DNA of 64,000 nucleotides from NCBI GenBank assembly GCA_030653505.1, contig JAURZK010000038.1, positions 1 to 64,000 of the forward strand, given 5' to 3'. The notes under the pieces are model-generated. The model made no database searches. It saw only the letters and a program-made list of their open reading frames with translations, and had not been told where the DNA came from. Position numbers and translations under genes: made by a program. This DNA comes from Rubrivivax sp. Its GTDB lineage: Bacteria > Pseudomonadota > Gammaproteobacteria > Burkholderiales > Burkholderiaceae_C. Below are positions 1 to 8,843 of this stretch, piece after piece. Positions within the stretch are counted from its first letter, which is position 1. Every line of letters starts with the position of its first letter.

Positions 1-1107
1 CAGCGGGATGTCGCGCTGGCAGCACAGCTCGACGAAGTGCGCGCCCTTGGCCGAGGCCTGCGAGGTGAGCAGGCCGTTGCCGGCCAGGATGCCGACCTCG
101 AAGCCCTCGATGCGGGCGAAGCCGCAGACCAGGGTCTCGCCGTGCAGTTGCTTGAACTCCTGGAAGCGGCTGTCGTCAGCCAGGCGGGCGATGATCTCGC
201 GGCAGTCGCCGGCGTGGTCGCCCGTGCGCGCCAGGCCCAGCAGTTCCTGCGGGTCGTAGCGGGGCGCCTCGACGGCGCTGCGCGTCCAGCGCAGGCGCGG
301 CGCCTCGCCGAGATGGGCGACGATGTTGCGCGTGATCTGCAAAGCATGCGCGTCGTCTTCGGCCATGTGGTCGGTGACGCCGCTGAGCCGGCTGTGCATC
401 TCGGCGCCGCCCAGCGGTTCGATGTCGACCACCTCGCCGGTGGCGGCGAACACCAGCTGCGGGCTGCCGAGGAACATCGCACCCTGGTTGCGGATGATGA
501 CCACCTCGTCGCACAGCGCCGGGATGTAGGCCCCGCCGGCGGTGGACGGGCCGTGCACCAGCGCGATCTGCGCGATGCCTTCGGCCGACATCTTCACCTG
601 GTTGTACATGATCGAGCCGGCCATGCCTTCGTCAGGAAAGATGTTGGCCAGGTCGGGCAGGAAGCCGCCGCCGGACTGCACCATGGTGATGCAGGGCAGA
701 CGGTGCTGCCAGGCGAACAACTGCGCCCGGGTGTGGCGCTTGGTCGTCATGCCGTACATGGTGCCGCCCTTCACGGTGGCGTCGTTGACGATCAGCATGC
801 AGGCGCGGCCGCTGACCTGACCGACGCCGGTGATCATGGTCGCCCCCGGCGGCACGCCCTCGTACAGGTCGGCGCCGGCGAGGTGGCCGATCTCGAGGAA
901 GGGCGAGCCCGGGTCGAGCAGGGCCGCGATGCGCTCGCGCGGCAGCATCTGGCCGCGGCTCTTGTGCAGCTTGCGCGACTTCTCGCTGCCACCCAGCGTG
1001 GCCTCGTCGCGGCGTGGCTGCAGCGCCGCCATCCGCGACAGGAAGGCGTCGCGCTGTCGTTGGAAGTCGGCACTGTCGGTGGCGATGTCGGATTGGATCG
1101 GTTGCAT
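1..1107 (-). CDS. Acyl-CoA carboxylase carboxyltransferase (beta) subunit, MCC/PCC type, 3' part outside window
   Basis: The first 369 codons of a roughly 535-residue biotin-dependent carboxyltransferase are visible; the C-terminal part lies beyond position 1. The subunit moves carboxylate from carboxybiotin to an acyl-CoA. The N-terminal crotonase-fold domain is canonical: KLHKSRGQMLPRER near residue 47, NDATVKGG near 108, the acyl-CoA oxyanion motif STAGGAYIPA at 187-196, then FLGSPQLVFAATGE and LGGAEMHSRLSGV. This pattern is closest to methylcrotonyl-CoA or geranyl-CoA carboxylase beta chains, but the substrate cannot be fixed. Start is ATG at 1107. The gene is divergent from a paralogous carboxyltransferase at 1279, across a 171-bp gap holding a candidate operator. 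Confidence 0.9.
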   Translation of the reverse strand, partial: MQPIQSDIATDSADFQRQRDAFLSRMAALQPRRDEATLGGSEKSRKLHKSRGQMLPRERIAALLDPGSPFLEIGHLAGADLYEGVPPGATMITGVGQVSGRACMLIVNDATVKGGTMYGMTTKRHTRAQLFAWQHRLPCITMVQSGGGFLPDLANIFPDEGMAGSIMYNQVKMSAEGIAQIALVHGPSTAGGAYIPALCDEVVIIRNQGAMFLGSPQLVFAATGEVVDIEPLGGAEMHSRLSGVTDHMAEDDAHALQITRNIVAHLGEAPRLRWTRSAVEAPRYDPQELLGLARTGDHAGDCREIIARLADDSRFQEFKQLHGETLVCGFARIEGFEVGILAGNGLLTSQASAKGAHFVELCCQRDIPL

Positions 1108-1151
1108 GGGGTGTGGTGCTGCGCCGGTGGGGCGGCAGGGATTGGCAGCCT

Positions 1152-1174
1152 AACGAATGTTTGTTATCTTACCG
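1152..1174. promoter_or_regulatory. Candidate TetR-type operator/promoter element shared with 23720-23742
   Basis: In the divergent carboxylase promoter, 1151-1166 forms an imperfect palindrome (TAACGAA, 2 bp, TTTGTTA). The 23 bp at 1152-1174 match 23720-23742 at 17 positions: AAC, AA, TTGTTAT, TTA and CG are identical with the same spacing. Part of the match could be a shared -10 region. No TetR-family gene lies in the window. Confidence 0.4.
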
Positions 1175-1278
1175 GCCTTGCTGCCCACACTGCAATCCAC
1201 GCACACCCCAACGATGAAATCCCCGAACCCCGCGGCGCGGCCCGCAACAGGCCGGCAGCGCGCCGGCGGGAGCGCGCG

Positions 1279-2865
1279 ATGAGCGTCGTCAAGTCGGCCC
1301 TGTCGGCCAGCCCCGAAGAGTTGCGCGCCAACCGCGAGTTCTACGAAGGCCGCGTGGCCGATCTGCGCGCGCGCCGCGCTGCGGCGGTGGCCGCCGGCAC
1401 TGAAGCTGCCCGCGCCGCCCTGCGCGAAGCCGGGCAGCTGCTGGTCCGCGAGCGCGTCAGCGCGCTGCTCGACCCGGGTTCGCCCTTCCTCGAGTTGTGC
1501 CAGTTGGCCGGCGAAGGCCTGCACGGCGACATCACGCCGGGCGCCGGCATCGTGGCCGGCGTGGGCATGGTGTCGGGCCGGCCCTGCATGGTGATCGCCA
1601 ACGACGCCGCGGTGCATGACGGTGCTTACAGCGCCGTCACCAGCAAGAAGCATGTGCGGGCGCTGCGCTTCGCCTGGATGCACCGCCTGCCCTGCCTGAC
1701 GATGGTGCAGTCGGGCGGGCGCCAGTTCTTGCGCGAAGGGGGCGGCCAGCCCGGCGCGTTTGCCGACGATGGCCAGTTCGGCTCGATCCTGTACAACCAG
1801 CTGCGCATGTCGCGCGAGGGCATCGCACAGATCGCCAGCGTGCACGGCCCGGCCGCCGACAGCGGCGCCTTCGTGCCGGCCGTGTGCGACGAGGTGGTCG
1901 TCGTGCGCGACCAGGGCGCGCTGGCCTTCGGCAGCAACGCGGCGCCGGTGCCCGCCGATGCCGACCGCGCCAACCGCCAGGACGGCAACACCGACCGCCT
2001 GGCCGAGAGCGACGCGCACGCCATCGCCATCCTGCGCGACGTCGTCGCCCACCTCGGCGACGTGCCACGCCAGCGCCGCGACGTGGCCGAGGTCGTCGAA
2101 CCGCTGCACGACCCGGCGGAGATCAACGCCATCATCAGCGCCGACCCGCGCATCCCCACCAACAACCGCGAGATCGTGCTGCGCCTGATCGACGGCAGCG
2201 ACCTGCACGAGTTCAAGCCCGACTATGGCGACACGCTGATCACCGGCTTCGCCCGCATCAAGGGCTTCGAGGTCGGCATCCTGTGCAACAACGGCGTGCT
2301 GTTCTCCGAAAGCGCGATGAAGGCGACGCAGTTCATCGAGCTGTGCTGTCAACGCGACATCCCGCTGCTGTTCATGGCCGACATCAACGGCTTCATGGTC
2401 GGCCGCGAGGCCGAGGAGGCCGGCATCGCCAAGCACGGCGCGAAGATGATTACTGCGATGACCTGCGCCAACGTGCCCAAGTACACGCTGATCATCGGCG
2501 GCTCCTACGGCGCGGGCTACCTGGCGATGTGCGGCCGCCCGTTCAAGCCCAACGCGCTGATCATGTGGCCCAACGGCCGCGCCGCGATCATGGGCCCGGA
2601 CCAGGCCGCGACGACACTGGCGATGGTCAAGGACGACCAGCACAAGCGCGACGGCACGAGCTGGACCGACGCGCAGCGCGAGGCCTACAAGGCGCCGGTG
2701 CGCAAGACCTTCGAGGACTTCGCCAACGCCTACAACTTCGCGCGCAACACCTGGTGCGACATGGTGATCGAGCCGGCCGAAACGCGCGACGTGATGGCGC
2801 TGCTGCTCGACCTGGCGGGCCGCGTGCCGGCCGTGCCTTCACGCTTCGGCGTGTTCCGGATGTGA
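1279..2865 (+). CDS. Carboxyltransferase-family protein with degenerate acyl-CoA (N-terminal) half
   Basis: A 528-residue second carboxyltransferase paralogue. The ATG at 1279 is preceded by GGGAG at 1268-1272. The C-terminal, carboxybiotin-side domain is well preserved: DINGFMVGREAEEAGIAKHG from about residue 368, GGSYGAGYLAMCGRPF at 407-422, then a WPNGRAAIMGPDQAA block. The N-terminal half deviates: the oxyanion motif STAGGAY is AADSGAF at 192-198, and the FLGxP...AATGE and LGGxxxHxRxSG stretches are shortened and replaced. It may therefore pair with the divergent canonical beta chain or use an atypical acceptor. It is followed 16 bp later by the biotin carboxylase gene, so it belongs to the same carboxylase. 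Function as an active subunit is inferred. Confidence 0.85.
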   Translation: MSVVKSALSASPEELRANREFYEGRVADLRARRAAAVAAGTEAARAALREAGQLLVRERVSALLDPGSPFLELCQLAGEGLHGDITPGAGIVAGVGMVSGRPCMVIANDAAVHDGAYSAVTSKKHVRALRFAWMHRLPCLTMVQSGGRQFLREGGGQPGAFADDGQFGSILYNQLRMSREGIAQIASVHGPAADSGAFVPAVCDEVVVVRDQGALAFGSNAAPVPADADRANRQDGNTDRLAESDAHAIAILRDVVAHLGDVPRQRRDVAEVVEPLHDPAEINAIISADPRIPTNNREIVLRLIDGSDLHEFKPDYGDTLITGFARIKGFEVGILCNNGVLFSESAMKATQFIELCCQRDIPLLFMADINGFMVGREAEEAGIAKHGAKMITAMTCANVPKYTLIIGGSYGAGYLAMCGRPFKPNALIMWPNGRAAIMGPDQAATTLAMVKDDQHKRDGTSWTDAQREAYKAPVRKTFEDFANAYNFARNTWCDMVIEPAETRDVMALLLDLAGRVPAVPSRFGVFRM

Positions 2866-2881
2866 ACTGGGAATCGACGCC

Positions 2882-4879
2882 GTGTTCAAGAAAATTCTGA
2901 TTGCAAACCGGGGGGAGATCGCCTGCCGTATCGCCCGCACCTGCCGGCGCCTGGGTGTGGCGGTGGCCGGCGTTCATTCCAGCGCCGACCGCGACGCGCT
3001 GCATGTGCGGCAGATCGGCGAATCGGTGGAGATCGGCGGCGCGCCCGCCTCCGAAAGCTACCTGCGCATCGACGCGGTGATCGCCGCTGCGAAGTCCGTC
3101 GGGGCCGAGGCCATCCATCCGGGATTCGGCTTCCTGGCCGAAAACGCCGCCTTCGCGCGCGCCGTCGAAGCGGCGGGTCTGGTGTTCATTGGCCCGACCG
3201 CCGACGTGATCGAGCGCCTGGGCGACAAGGCCGCGGCCAAGCGCGAGGCCAAGGCCGCCAAGGTGCCCATCGTGCCGGGCAGCGAGGCACCGAGCGTCGA
3301 CCCGGCTGCGATCGCCGCGTCGGTGCGCGCTGTCGGCTTGCCGGTGATGCTCAAGGCCGCGGCCGGTGGCGGCGGCAAGGGCATGCGCGGCATCACCAGC
3401 CTGGACGGTCTGGAGCAAGAGATCGAGTCGGCGATGCGCGAGGCCAAGAACTCGTTCGGAGACGCCGGCCTGATCGTCGAGAAGCTGATCCGCCAGGGCC
3501 GCCATATCGAGATCCAGATCGCCGGCGATGGGCAGGGCAGGGTGATCCACCTGTTCGAGCGCGAGTGCACGCTGCAGCGCCGCCACCAGAAGGTGATCGA
3601 GGAGGCGCCTGCGGCCAACCTCAGCGCCAGGATGCGCGACAGCATGGCCGCCGACGCGGTGCGGCTGGGCGAACGGCTCAAGTACCGCGGCGTGGGCACG
3701 GTCGAGTTCATCGTCGGTGCCGACGAGTACCACTTCCTCGAGGTCAATCCGCGCCTGCAGGTCGAGCACCCCGTGACGGAGATGGTGACGGGTCTGGACA
3801 TCGTCGAGATCATGCTGCGCATCGCCAGCGGCGAAGGCCTGCCCGTGCAGCAGGGCGATGTGCGCATCCACGGCCATGCCGTCGAGGCGCGTATCTGTGC
3901 CGAGGACCCGGCGGCAGGCTTCCTGCCGTCCACCGGCAAGTTGTCGAAGGTGCGTTTCCCCGACCTGGGCGTGCGCGTCGAGACCGGCATCGAAAGCGGC
4001 ATGGAGGTCACGCCTTACTACGATTCGATGCTGGCCAAGCTGATCACGCATGCGCCGACGCGCGACGAAGCGCTGGACCGGTTGTCACTGGCGCTCGAGG
4101 ACACCGTGGTCTTCGGCGTCACCACCAACCGCAGCTTCCTGCGCCGCCTGATCGACCTGCCCGAGACCCGCACCGCCACCTTCCACACGCGGCTGATCGA
4201 CGAGCAGATCACCGGCTGGTCGCTGGGCGACGCGCTGCACGACACGCAGACCCTGGCCGTGGCCGCCTGCCACTGGCTGCAGTTGCAGCGCCAGCTCGAG
4301 TCGCGCAGCCCCTGGAGCCGCTGGCACAGCAGCGGCTGGCAAATGAGCGTCGGCGGCGAAAGCCTGGCGCCGATCCCCAGCCTGCACGTCGAAACGAGCG
4401 ACGGCGTCAGCGCCGAGATCCGCTTCGGCCCCTTGCGCGCCGACGGCAGCCTGCTGGTGGGCGTGAACGACGCCCGGGTGCCGGTGCGGCTGGCGCCGAC
4501 TGGCGGCGACGCCGGCAGCTACCTGGCGGTCACCGACACCCATCGCGAGACGGTGCGTCTGCACCGCGACGGCGACATGCTGTACCTGCACGACCGTCGC
4601 GGCTCACACAGCCTGAAGGTGGTGCCCTACCTCTCATACATCAGCACCTCGGCCCAGGCCAGCGGTGATCTGAAGGCGCCGATGATGGGCCTGATCCTGA
4701 AGGTCAACGTGGCGCCGGGCGATCGCGTGGAAAAGGGCGCCGTGGTGGCGATCCTCGAGTCGATGAAGATGGAGATGCGCATCGTTGCCGAGTGCGCGGG
4801 CACGGTGGCCTCGGTCACCTGCCAGGCTGGGCAGACGGTGGAGCGCAGCGCGGTGGTGGCGTCGATCACGCCTGATTGA
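2882..4879 (+). CDS. Acyl-CoA carboxylase alpha subunit (biotin carboxylase + BCCP)
   Basis: A 665-residue fused biotin carboxylase/biotin carboxyl carrier protein, the ATP- and bicarbonate-using partner of the carboxyltransferases. Visible are the N-terminal MFKKILIANRGEIACRIART block, the ATP-grasp glycine loop GGGGKGM at 162-168, ERECTLQRRHQK from 226, the catalytic EVNPRLQVEHPVTE at 287-300, and a C-terminal lipoyl/biotinyl domain with the biotinylation site ESMKMEM (Lys about 629). Length matches methylcrotonyl/propionyl-CoA carboxylase alpha chains. The start is GTG at 2882, with GGGA 9 bases upstream. It sits between a carboxyltransferase and a CoA-transferase on the plus strand. One alpha chain here apparently serves two different beta-type neighbours. 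Confidence 0.93.
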   Translation: MFKKILIANRGEIACRIARTCRRLGVAVAGVHSSADRDALHVRQIGESVEIGGAPASESYLRIDAVIAAAKSVGAEAIHPGFGFLAENAAFARAVEAAGLVFIGPTADVIERLGDKAAAKREAKAAKVPIVPGSEAPSVDPAAIAASVRAVGLPVMLKAAAGGGGKGMRGITSLDGLEQEIESAMREAKNSFGDAGLIVEKLIRQGRHIEIQIAGDGQGRVIHLFERECTLQRRHQKVIEEAPAANLSARMRDSMAADAVRLGERLKYRGVGTVEFIVGADEYHFLEVNPRLQVEHPVTEMVTGLDIVEIMLRIASGEGLPVQQGDVRIHGHAVEARICAEDPAAGFLPSTGKLSKVRFPDLGVRVETGIESGMEVTPYYDSMLAKLITHAPTRDEALDRLSLALEDTVVFGVTTNRSFLRRLIDLPETRTATFHTRLIDEQITGWSLGDALHDTQTLAVAACHWLQLQRQLESRSPWSRWHSSGWQMSVGGESLAPIPSLHVETSDGVSAEIRFGPLRADGSLLVGVNDARVPVRLAPTGGDAGSYLAVTDTHRETVRLHRDGDMLYLHDRRGSHSLKVVPYLSYISTSAQASGDLKAPMMGLILKVNVAPGDRVEKGAVVAILESMKMEMRIVAECAGTVASVTCQAGQTVERSAVVASITPD

Positions 4880-6113
4880 AAAGCTGGTCAAGGTCGAACC
4901 CAAGGGCCCGCTCGCCGGCCTGCGCATCCTCGACCTGACCAGCGTCGCGATGGGCCCCTACGCCACCCAGACCCTGGGTGACCTGGGTGCCGACGTGATC
5001 AAGATCGAGCCGCCGCAGGGCGACCTGACGCGCCACAACGCGCCGGGCCGCCACGCCGGCATGTCGTCGCTGTTCCTGCAGCTCAACCGCAGCAAGCGCA
5101 GCGTCGTGCTCGACCTGAAGGACGCCGCAGGCCGCGACGCGCTGCTGCAGATGGTGCGCAGCGCCGACGCGATGGTGTGCAACGTGCGCCCGAAGGCGAT
5201 GCAGCGCCTGGGCCTGGGCTACGAGGTGCTGGCCGGCATCAACCCCAAGCTCGTCTATTGCGCCCTGGTCGGCTTCGGCCAGGACGGGCCCTATGCCGAG
5301 CGCGCCGCGCTCGACGACCTGATCCAGGCCGGCTGCGGCATGGCCGCGCTGGCTGCGCAGGCCGCACCGCAGGGCGGGCCGCAGTATGCGCCGGGCTGGA
5401 TCGCCGACCAGGGTGTCGGCCTGGTGGCCACCTATGCCCTGCTGGCCGCGCTGCTGCACCGCGAACGCAGCGGCCAGGGCCAGATGGTCGAGGTGCCGAT
5501 GTTCGAGAGCATGGTGCAGTTCACGATGACGCCGCACCTGTACGGCCAGAGCTTCAGGCCGCCGATCGGCGGCACCGGCTACCCGCGCATCTTCGCGCGG
5601 CGGCCGTTCAAGACGCTGGACGGCCACCTCGGCGCCACGGCCTATGCGCCGGCGCACTGGCACGCCTTCTTCGACATCATCGGCCGGCCCGAGCTGAAGG
5701 CCGAAGCGCGCTTCGCCGACCAGGCCGGCGTGGCCCGGCATGTGGGCGAGCTGAACGATCTGTTTGCCGCCGAACTGGCCACGCGCAGCAGCGCCGAATG
5801 GCTGCGCCTGTTGGACGCGGCCGGCATCCCGGTAATGGCGATGCACACACCCGATTCACTGCTGCACGACCCGCACCTCGACGCCGTCGGTTTCTTCCAG
5901 GACGTCGAACATCCGAGCGAGGGCGCGATCCGCACCATGGCCGTGCCCACGCGCTGGTCGGCCACGGCACCGCTGCCGCAGCGCCAGGCCCCGCGGCTGG
6001 GCGAGCACAGCGTGGCGCTGCTGCGCGAGGCCGGGTTGAGCCCGGCGCAGATCGACGACCTGCTGGCGCGCGGCATCAGCGTCGACGGCGCGGCGCCGCC
6101 GGGCGCCGGCTGA
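4872..6113 (+). CDS. Class III (CaiB/BaiF) acyl-CoA:carboxylate CoA-transferase
   Basis: About 413 residues of the CaiB/BaiF family, which transfers CoA between carboxylic acids through an enzyme aspartyl-CoA thioester. The N-terminal GPLAGLRILDLTSVAMGPYA and LGDLGADVIKIEPPQGD motifs are typical, and the catalytic Asp is in the AALDDLIQAG segment. The start is unclear. Family homology begins near 4890, but no ATG, GTG or TTG lies in frame between the ATG at 4785 (inside the BCCP) and the ATG at 4950 (inside the conserved core). CTG at 4872 or ATT at 4875, overlapping the upstream TGA, are possible coupled starts; 4872 is a compromise. It probably activates the carboxylase substrate or recycles CoA. 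Confidence 0.82.
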   Translation: MIEKLVKVEPKGPLAGLRILDLTSVAMGPYATQTLGDLGADVIKIEPPQGDLTRHNAPGRHAGMSSLFLQLNRSKRSVVLDLKDAAGRDALLQMVRSADAMVCNVRPKAMQRLGLGYEVLAGINPKLVYCALVGFGQDGPYAERAALDDLIQAGCGMAALAAQAAPQGGPQYAPGWIADQGVGLVATYALLAALLHRERSGQGQMVEVPMFESMVQFTMTPHLYGQSFRPPIGGTGYPRIFARRPFKTLDGHLGATAYAPAHWHAFFDIIGRPELKAEARFADQAGVARHVGELNDLFAAELATRSSAEWLRLLDAAGIPVMAMHTPDSLLHDPHLDAVGFFQDVEHPSEGAIRTMAVPTRWSATAPLPQRQAPRLGEHSVALLREAGLSPAQIDDLLARGISVDGAAPPGAG

Positions 6114-6146
6114 AACTCGGCCGGCCCGCCTGCGCAGAGCCCCCCC

Positions 6147-6956
6147 CTACTTGCGCTTTTGCTGTTCCATCAGCGCACGCAGCCGGCTCTTGTGGTCGTC
6201 GGTGGAGAACAGGTAGTTCTGCACGTAGGCCTCGTAGCTCAGGCAGGACTGCAGGTCGGTGTCCTCGCCGCGGGCGATGGCCAGCTTGCTGGCCGCACCG
6301 GCGCGGCGTGGTGTCGCCTGCTTGATCGACGCGGCGATGGCCAGTGCCGCGTCCAGCAGGCGTTCGCCGGGAACGACGTCGACGAAGAGGCCCGCGGCGC
6401 GCCCGGCCTCGGCCTCGACGCTGGCGCCGGTGAGCAGCCAGTGCCGGGCGCGCACGCTGCCGACGATGCGCGGCAACAGGTAAGAACAGCCCATGTCGCA
6501 GGCCGCGGCGCCCAGGCGGCCGAAGGCGAAGAAGTAGCGCGCCTTGTCCGAGGCCACGGCAATGTCGCAGGCCATGGCCAGCGCCGCGCCGCCGCCGACC
6601 GCAGCGCCATTGACCGCGGCAATCACCGGCAGCTCCAGCTCGCGGATGCGCTGCACCACCTTGTGCAGGCCGCGGATGAAGCGGAACTGCAGCTCGGCGT
6701 CGACGCCGTCGGGGTTGACGACCTGGCCCAGCTCGGCGCCGGCGCAGAACACGTTGCCGGCGCCGGTCAGCACCACGGCGTGCAGGCCGAGATCGTCGTC
6801 GAGCTGCTGCAGCACGCCCAGCATCTGGTCGGGGAAGTCCAGCCCGAGTGGATTGCGTTCGCGCGGGCGGTTCAGGGTGACGATGGCCACGCCATCGCGG
6901 CGCTCGACGAGGATGTTTGGCAGAACGGCGGGAACTTGCGAAACAGGCGTGGTCAT
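6147..6956 (-). CDS. Enoyl-CoA hydratase/isomerase (crotonase) family protein lacking both classical Glu residues
   Basis: A 269-residue crotonase-fold protein starting MTTPVSQVPAVLPN, with AAGGAAACC-type purine-rich sequence just upstream of the ATG at 6956. The fold markers are clear: VTLNRPRERNPL, GNVFCAGAEL for the first oxyanion strand and AAVGGGAALAMACDI for the second. The positions of the two catalytic glutamates of rat mitochondrial enoyl-CoA hydratase (Glu144 and Glu164) are not Glu here (GGGAAL and AFGRLG). A conserved Asp in ACDMG may act instead, as Asp does in dienoyl-CoA isomerase or dehalogenase members. It is the last gene of the minus-strand run and converges with the CoA-transferase. 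Simple hydratase activity is doubtful. Confidence 0.85.
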   Translation of the reverse strand: MTTPVSQVPAVLPNILVERRDGVAIVTLNRPRERNPLGLDFPDQMLGVLQQLDDDLGLHAVVLTGAGNVFCAGAELGQVVNPDGVDAELQFRFIRGLHKVVQRIRELELPVIAAVNGAAVGGGAALAMACDIAVASDKARYFFAFGRLGAAACDMGCSYLLPRIVGSVRARHWLLTGASVEAEAGRAAGLFVDVVPGERLLDAALAIAASIKQATPRRAGAASKLAIARGEDTDLQSCLSYEAYVQNYLFSTDDHKSRLRALMEQQKRK

Positions 6957-7099
6957 GGTGGTGGTTTCCTTCGAGGATCACCGGCTCGCGCTGCGGCGGC
7001 ATTGCTGCTCGACGCGCGGCCTGCCGAGGCCGCCGTGGTCTTGCGCTCGCGGCGACGGTAGCCGCGCGCGCGATTGCGTTTTCGCTTGCCGCGCCGGCG

Positions 7100-8062
7100 C
7101 TACTCGGCGCGGATATTCGCCTCGCGGATCAGCGCACTCCACTTCGAGCGCTCGGCGGCAGTGAAGGCAGCAAAGTCTTGTGCCGAACCGGTGCCGACGT
7201 CGGCACCGGCGGCGGCGAAGCGTTCCTTGGCCGCGGGCGAGGCAAGCGCGCGGGTGACTTCGGTGTGCAGCCGGGCCAGGATCGCGGGCGGCGTGCCGGC
7301 CGGTGCAAAGAGGCCGATCCACGACACGACCTGATAACTGGCCAGGCCGGACTCGGCGACCGTGGGAACCTCGGGCAGGGCGGCGCTGCGGGCGGCGCTC
7401 GTCACCGCAAGCGGCCGCAGTTTTCCCGCCGCGATATGCGGCAGCGCGGGCGGGATGTTGCTGAACATCATCTGGACCTGCCCGCCGATCAGGTCGGTGA
7501 GCGCTGGCCCAGTGCCCTTGTAGGGCACGTGAACCAGGTCCACACCCGCCAGCCGCTTGAACAACTCACCCGACAGGTGCTGCGACTGCCCAATGCCGGG
7601 CGAGGCAAAGTGCAGCGTGCCGGGTTTGGCCTTCGCCAGGCGGATCAGCTCGTCGATGTTCTTGGCCTGGACCGAAGGGTTGACGACCAGCACGTTGGAA
7701 AAAGTCGCCAGCAGCTTGACCGGCATGAAGTCTCGCTCGGGATCGTAGGGCACCTTGCCCTGTTGCAGATACGGCGCGATGGCGAGCGGCCCGACGTTGC
7801 CGGCCAGCAGCGTGTAGCCGTCGGGCGCGGCCTTGGCCACCGAGTCGGTACCGATGATGCCGCCCGCGCCCGGCCGATGTTCCATAACCACCGCCTGTCC
7901 CCAGGCGGCGCGCAAGGCCTCGCCGATGAGTTGCACGAAACCGTCGGTGATACCTCCGGGCGCCGTCGGCACGATGACGCGGATCGGCCGCGTCGGGTAG
8001 TCCTGCGCGAGGACCGGCCCATGCAGCACCAGCGACAAAATAAACAATGCGAGTTTGGACAT
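7100..8062 (-). CDS. Bug/TctC-family tripartite tricarboxylate transporter receptor
   Basis: A 320-residue periplasmic binding protein of the Bug (TctC) family, an orphan-receptor family greatly expanded in Burkholderiales. A short signal peptide (SKLALFILSLVLHGPVLAQ) precedes the family start QDYPTRPIRVIVPTAPGG. GAGGIIGTDSVAKAAPDGYTLL and VHVPYKGTGPALTDLIGGQ are hallmark strands, and VSWIGLFAPAGTPPAIL is near the C-terminus. No TctA or TctB membrane gene is nearby, so it may be an orphan receptor or a sensor. The ligand is presumably a carboxylic acid. It lies downstream of a complete LIV transporter, separated from livF by about 70 bp. Confidence 0.92.
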   Translation of the reverse strand: MSKLALFILSLVLHGPVLAQDYPTRPIRVIVPTAPGGITDGFVQLIGEALRAAWGQAVVMEHRPGAGGIIGTDSVAKAAPDGYTLLAGNVGPLAIAPYLQQGKVPYDPERDFMPVKLLATFSNVLVVNPSVQAKNIDELIRLAKAKPGTLHFASPGIGQSQHLSGELFKRLAGVDLVHVPYKGTGPALTDLIGGQVQMMFSNIPPALPHIAAGKLRPLAVTSAARSAALPEVPTVAESGLASYQVVSWIGLFAPAGTPPAILARLHTEVTRALASPAAKERFAAAGADVGTGSAQDFAAFTAAERSKWSALIREANIRAE

Positions 8063-8132
8063 CGGAGATCTCTATCGATTGGAAGGATAAGAGCAGGGCC
8101 AGTGCGCAGGGCGTACTTGGGCCCGTGCGCGA

Positions 8133-8843
8133 TCAGAGCCCAAGATACAGCTCGCGTACATGTGGATCTTCGCGCAGCGCGGCGGCCGATCCGGCCAGCG
8201 CGATTGCGCCGTTCTCCAGCACATAGGCGCGGTCGGCGAAGTCGAGCGCGGTGTGCACGTCCTGCTCCACCAGCAGGATGGTCAGGCCGCGCTGCCTGAG
8301 CTTGCCGAGCGCGGCGTAAAGCTCCTCGACGACCACCGGCGCGAGCCCGAGCGAGGGTTCGTCGAGCATCAGCAGCTTGGGGCCGGCCATCAGCGCCCGG
8401 CCGATCGCCAGCATCTGCTGTTGCCCGCCCGAGAGCGAGGCGGCGGGTGCATCGGCTTTCCCGAGCAGCATCGGGAACAGTGCCCACACGTCGTCCAGCG
8501 CGGCCAGTCGGGCAGCGCGGCTGGGCAACGGCGTGCCGCCGACCATCAGGTTCTCGCGCACGCTGAGCAAGGCGAATACATGGCGCGCTTCGGGCACGTG
8601 CACCAGCCCCCGATGCGGGATGGCATGGGCCGGCACTCCGGCCAGTGGCGCATCGGCGAATTGCACGCGCCCGCTGCGCGCCGCGACGAGCCCGGAAATC
8701 GTGCGCAGCAGGGTCGACTTGCCGGCGCCGTTCGGCCCGAGCACCGCGACGGCCTCGCCGGGTTCGACGCGCAGCGAAACCCCGTGCAGCACTTCGAGGC
8801 TGCCGTAGCCGGCGCGCAGATCGTCGACGACCAGCAAGCTCAT
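8133..8843 (-). CDS. LIV-type ABC transporter ATP-binding protein (LivF-like)
   Basis: A 236-residue cytoplasmic ATPase of the HAAT (branched-chain amino-acid/amide) ABC family. Walker A GPNGAGKST is at about 36-44, the signature LSGGQQQMLAIGRAL near 138, Walker B LLMLDEPSLGL, and the H-loop region follows ILLVEQDVH. The C-terminal VRELYLGL is typical of LivF. Its ATG overlaps the stop of the LivM-LivG fusion by ATGA, so the two ATPase domains are made in equal amounts. The cargo is unknown; the neighbouring acyl-CoA enzymes suggest an organic acid rather than leucine. Confidence 0.93.
   Translation of the reverse strand: MSLLVVDDLRAGYGSLEVLHGVSLRVEPGEAVAVLGPNGAGKSTLLRTISGLVAARSGRVQFADAPLAGVPAHAIPHRGLVHVPEARHVFALLSVRENLMVGGTPLPSRAARLAALDDVWALFPMLLGKADAPAASLSGGQQQMLAIGRALMAGPKLLMLDEPSLGLAPVVVEELYAALGKLRQRGLTILLVEQDVHTALDFADRAYVLENGAIALAGSAAALREDPHVRELYLGL

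Noticed and set aside
37-1278. A long plus-strand open frame running into the carboxyltransferase at 1279
   Set aside because: It is antisense to the canonical carboxyltransferase on the minus strand and has no family resemblance; the true start is ATG 1279 with its own ribosome site.
1150-2643. 497-codon minus-strand frame opposite the second carboxyltransferase
   Set aside because: His/Arg/Asp-rich composition typical of antisense frames in high-GC DNA, with no motif; the plus-strand protein explains the region.
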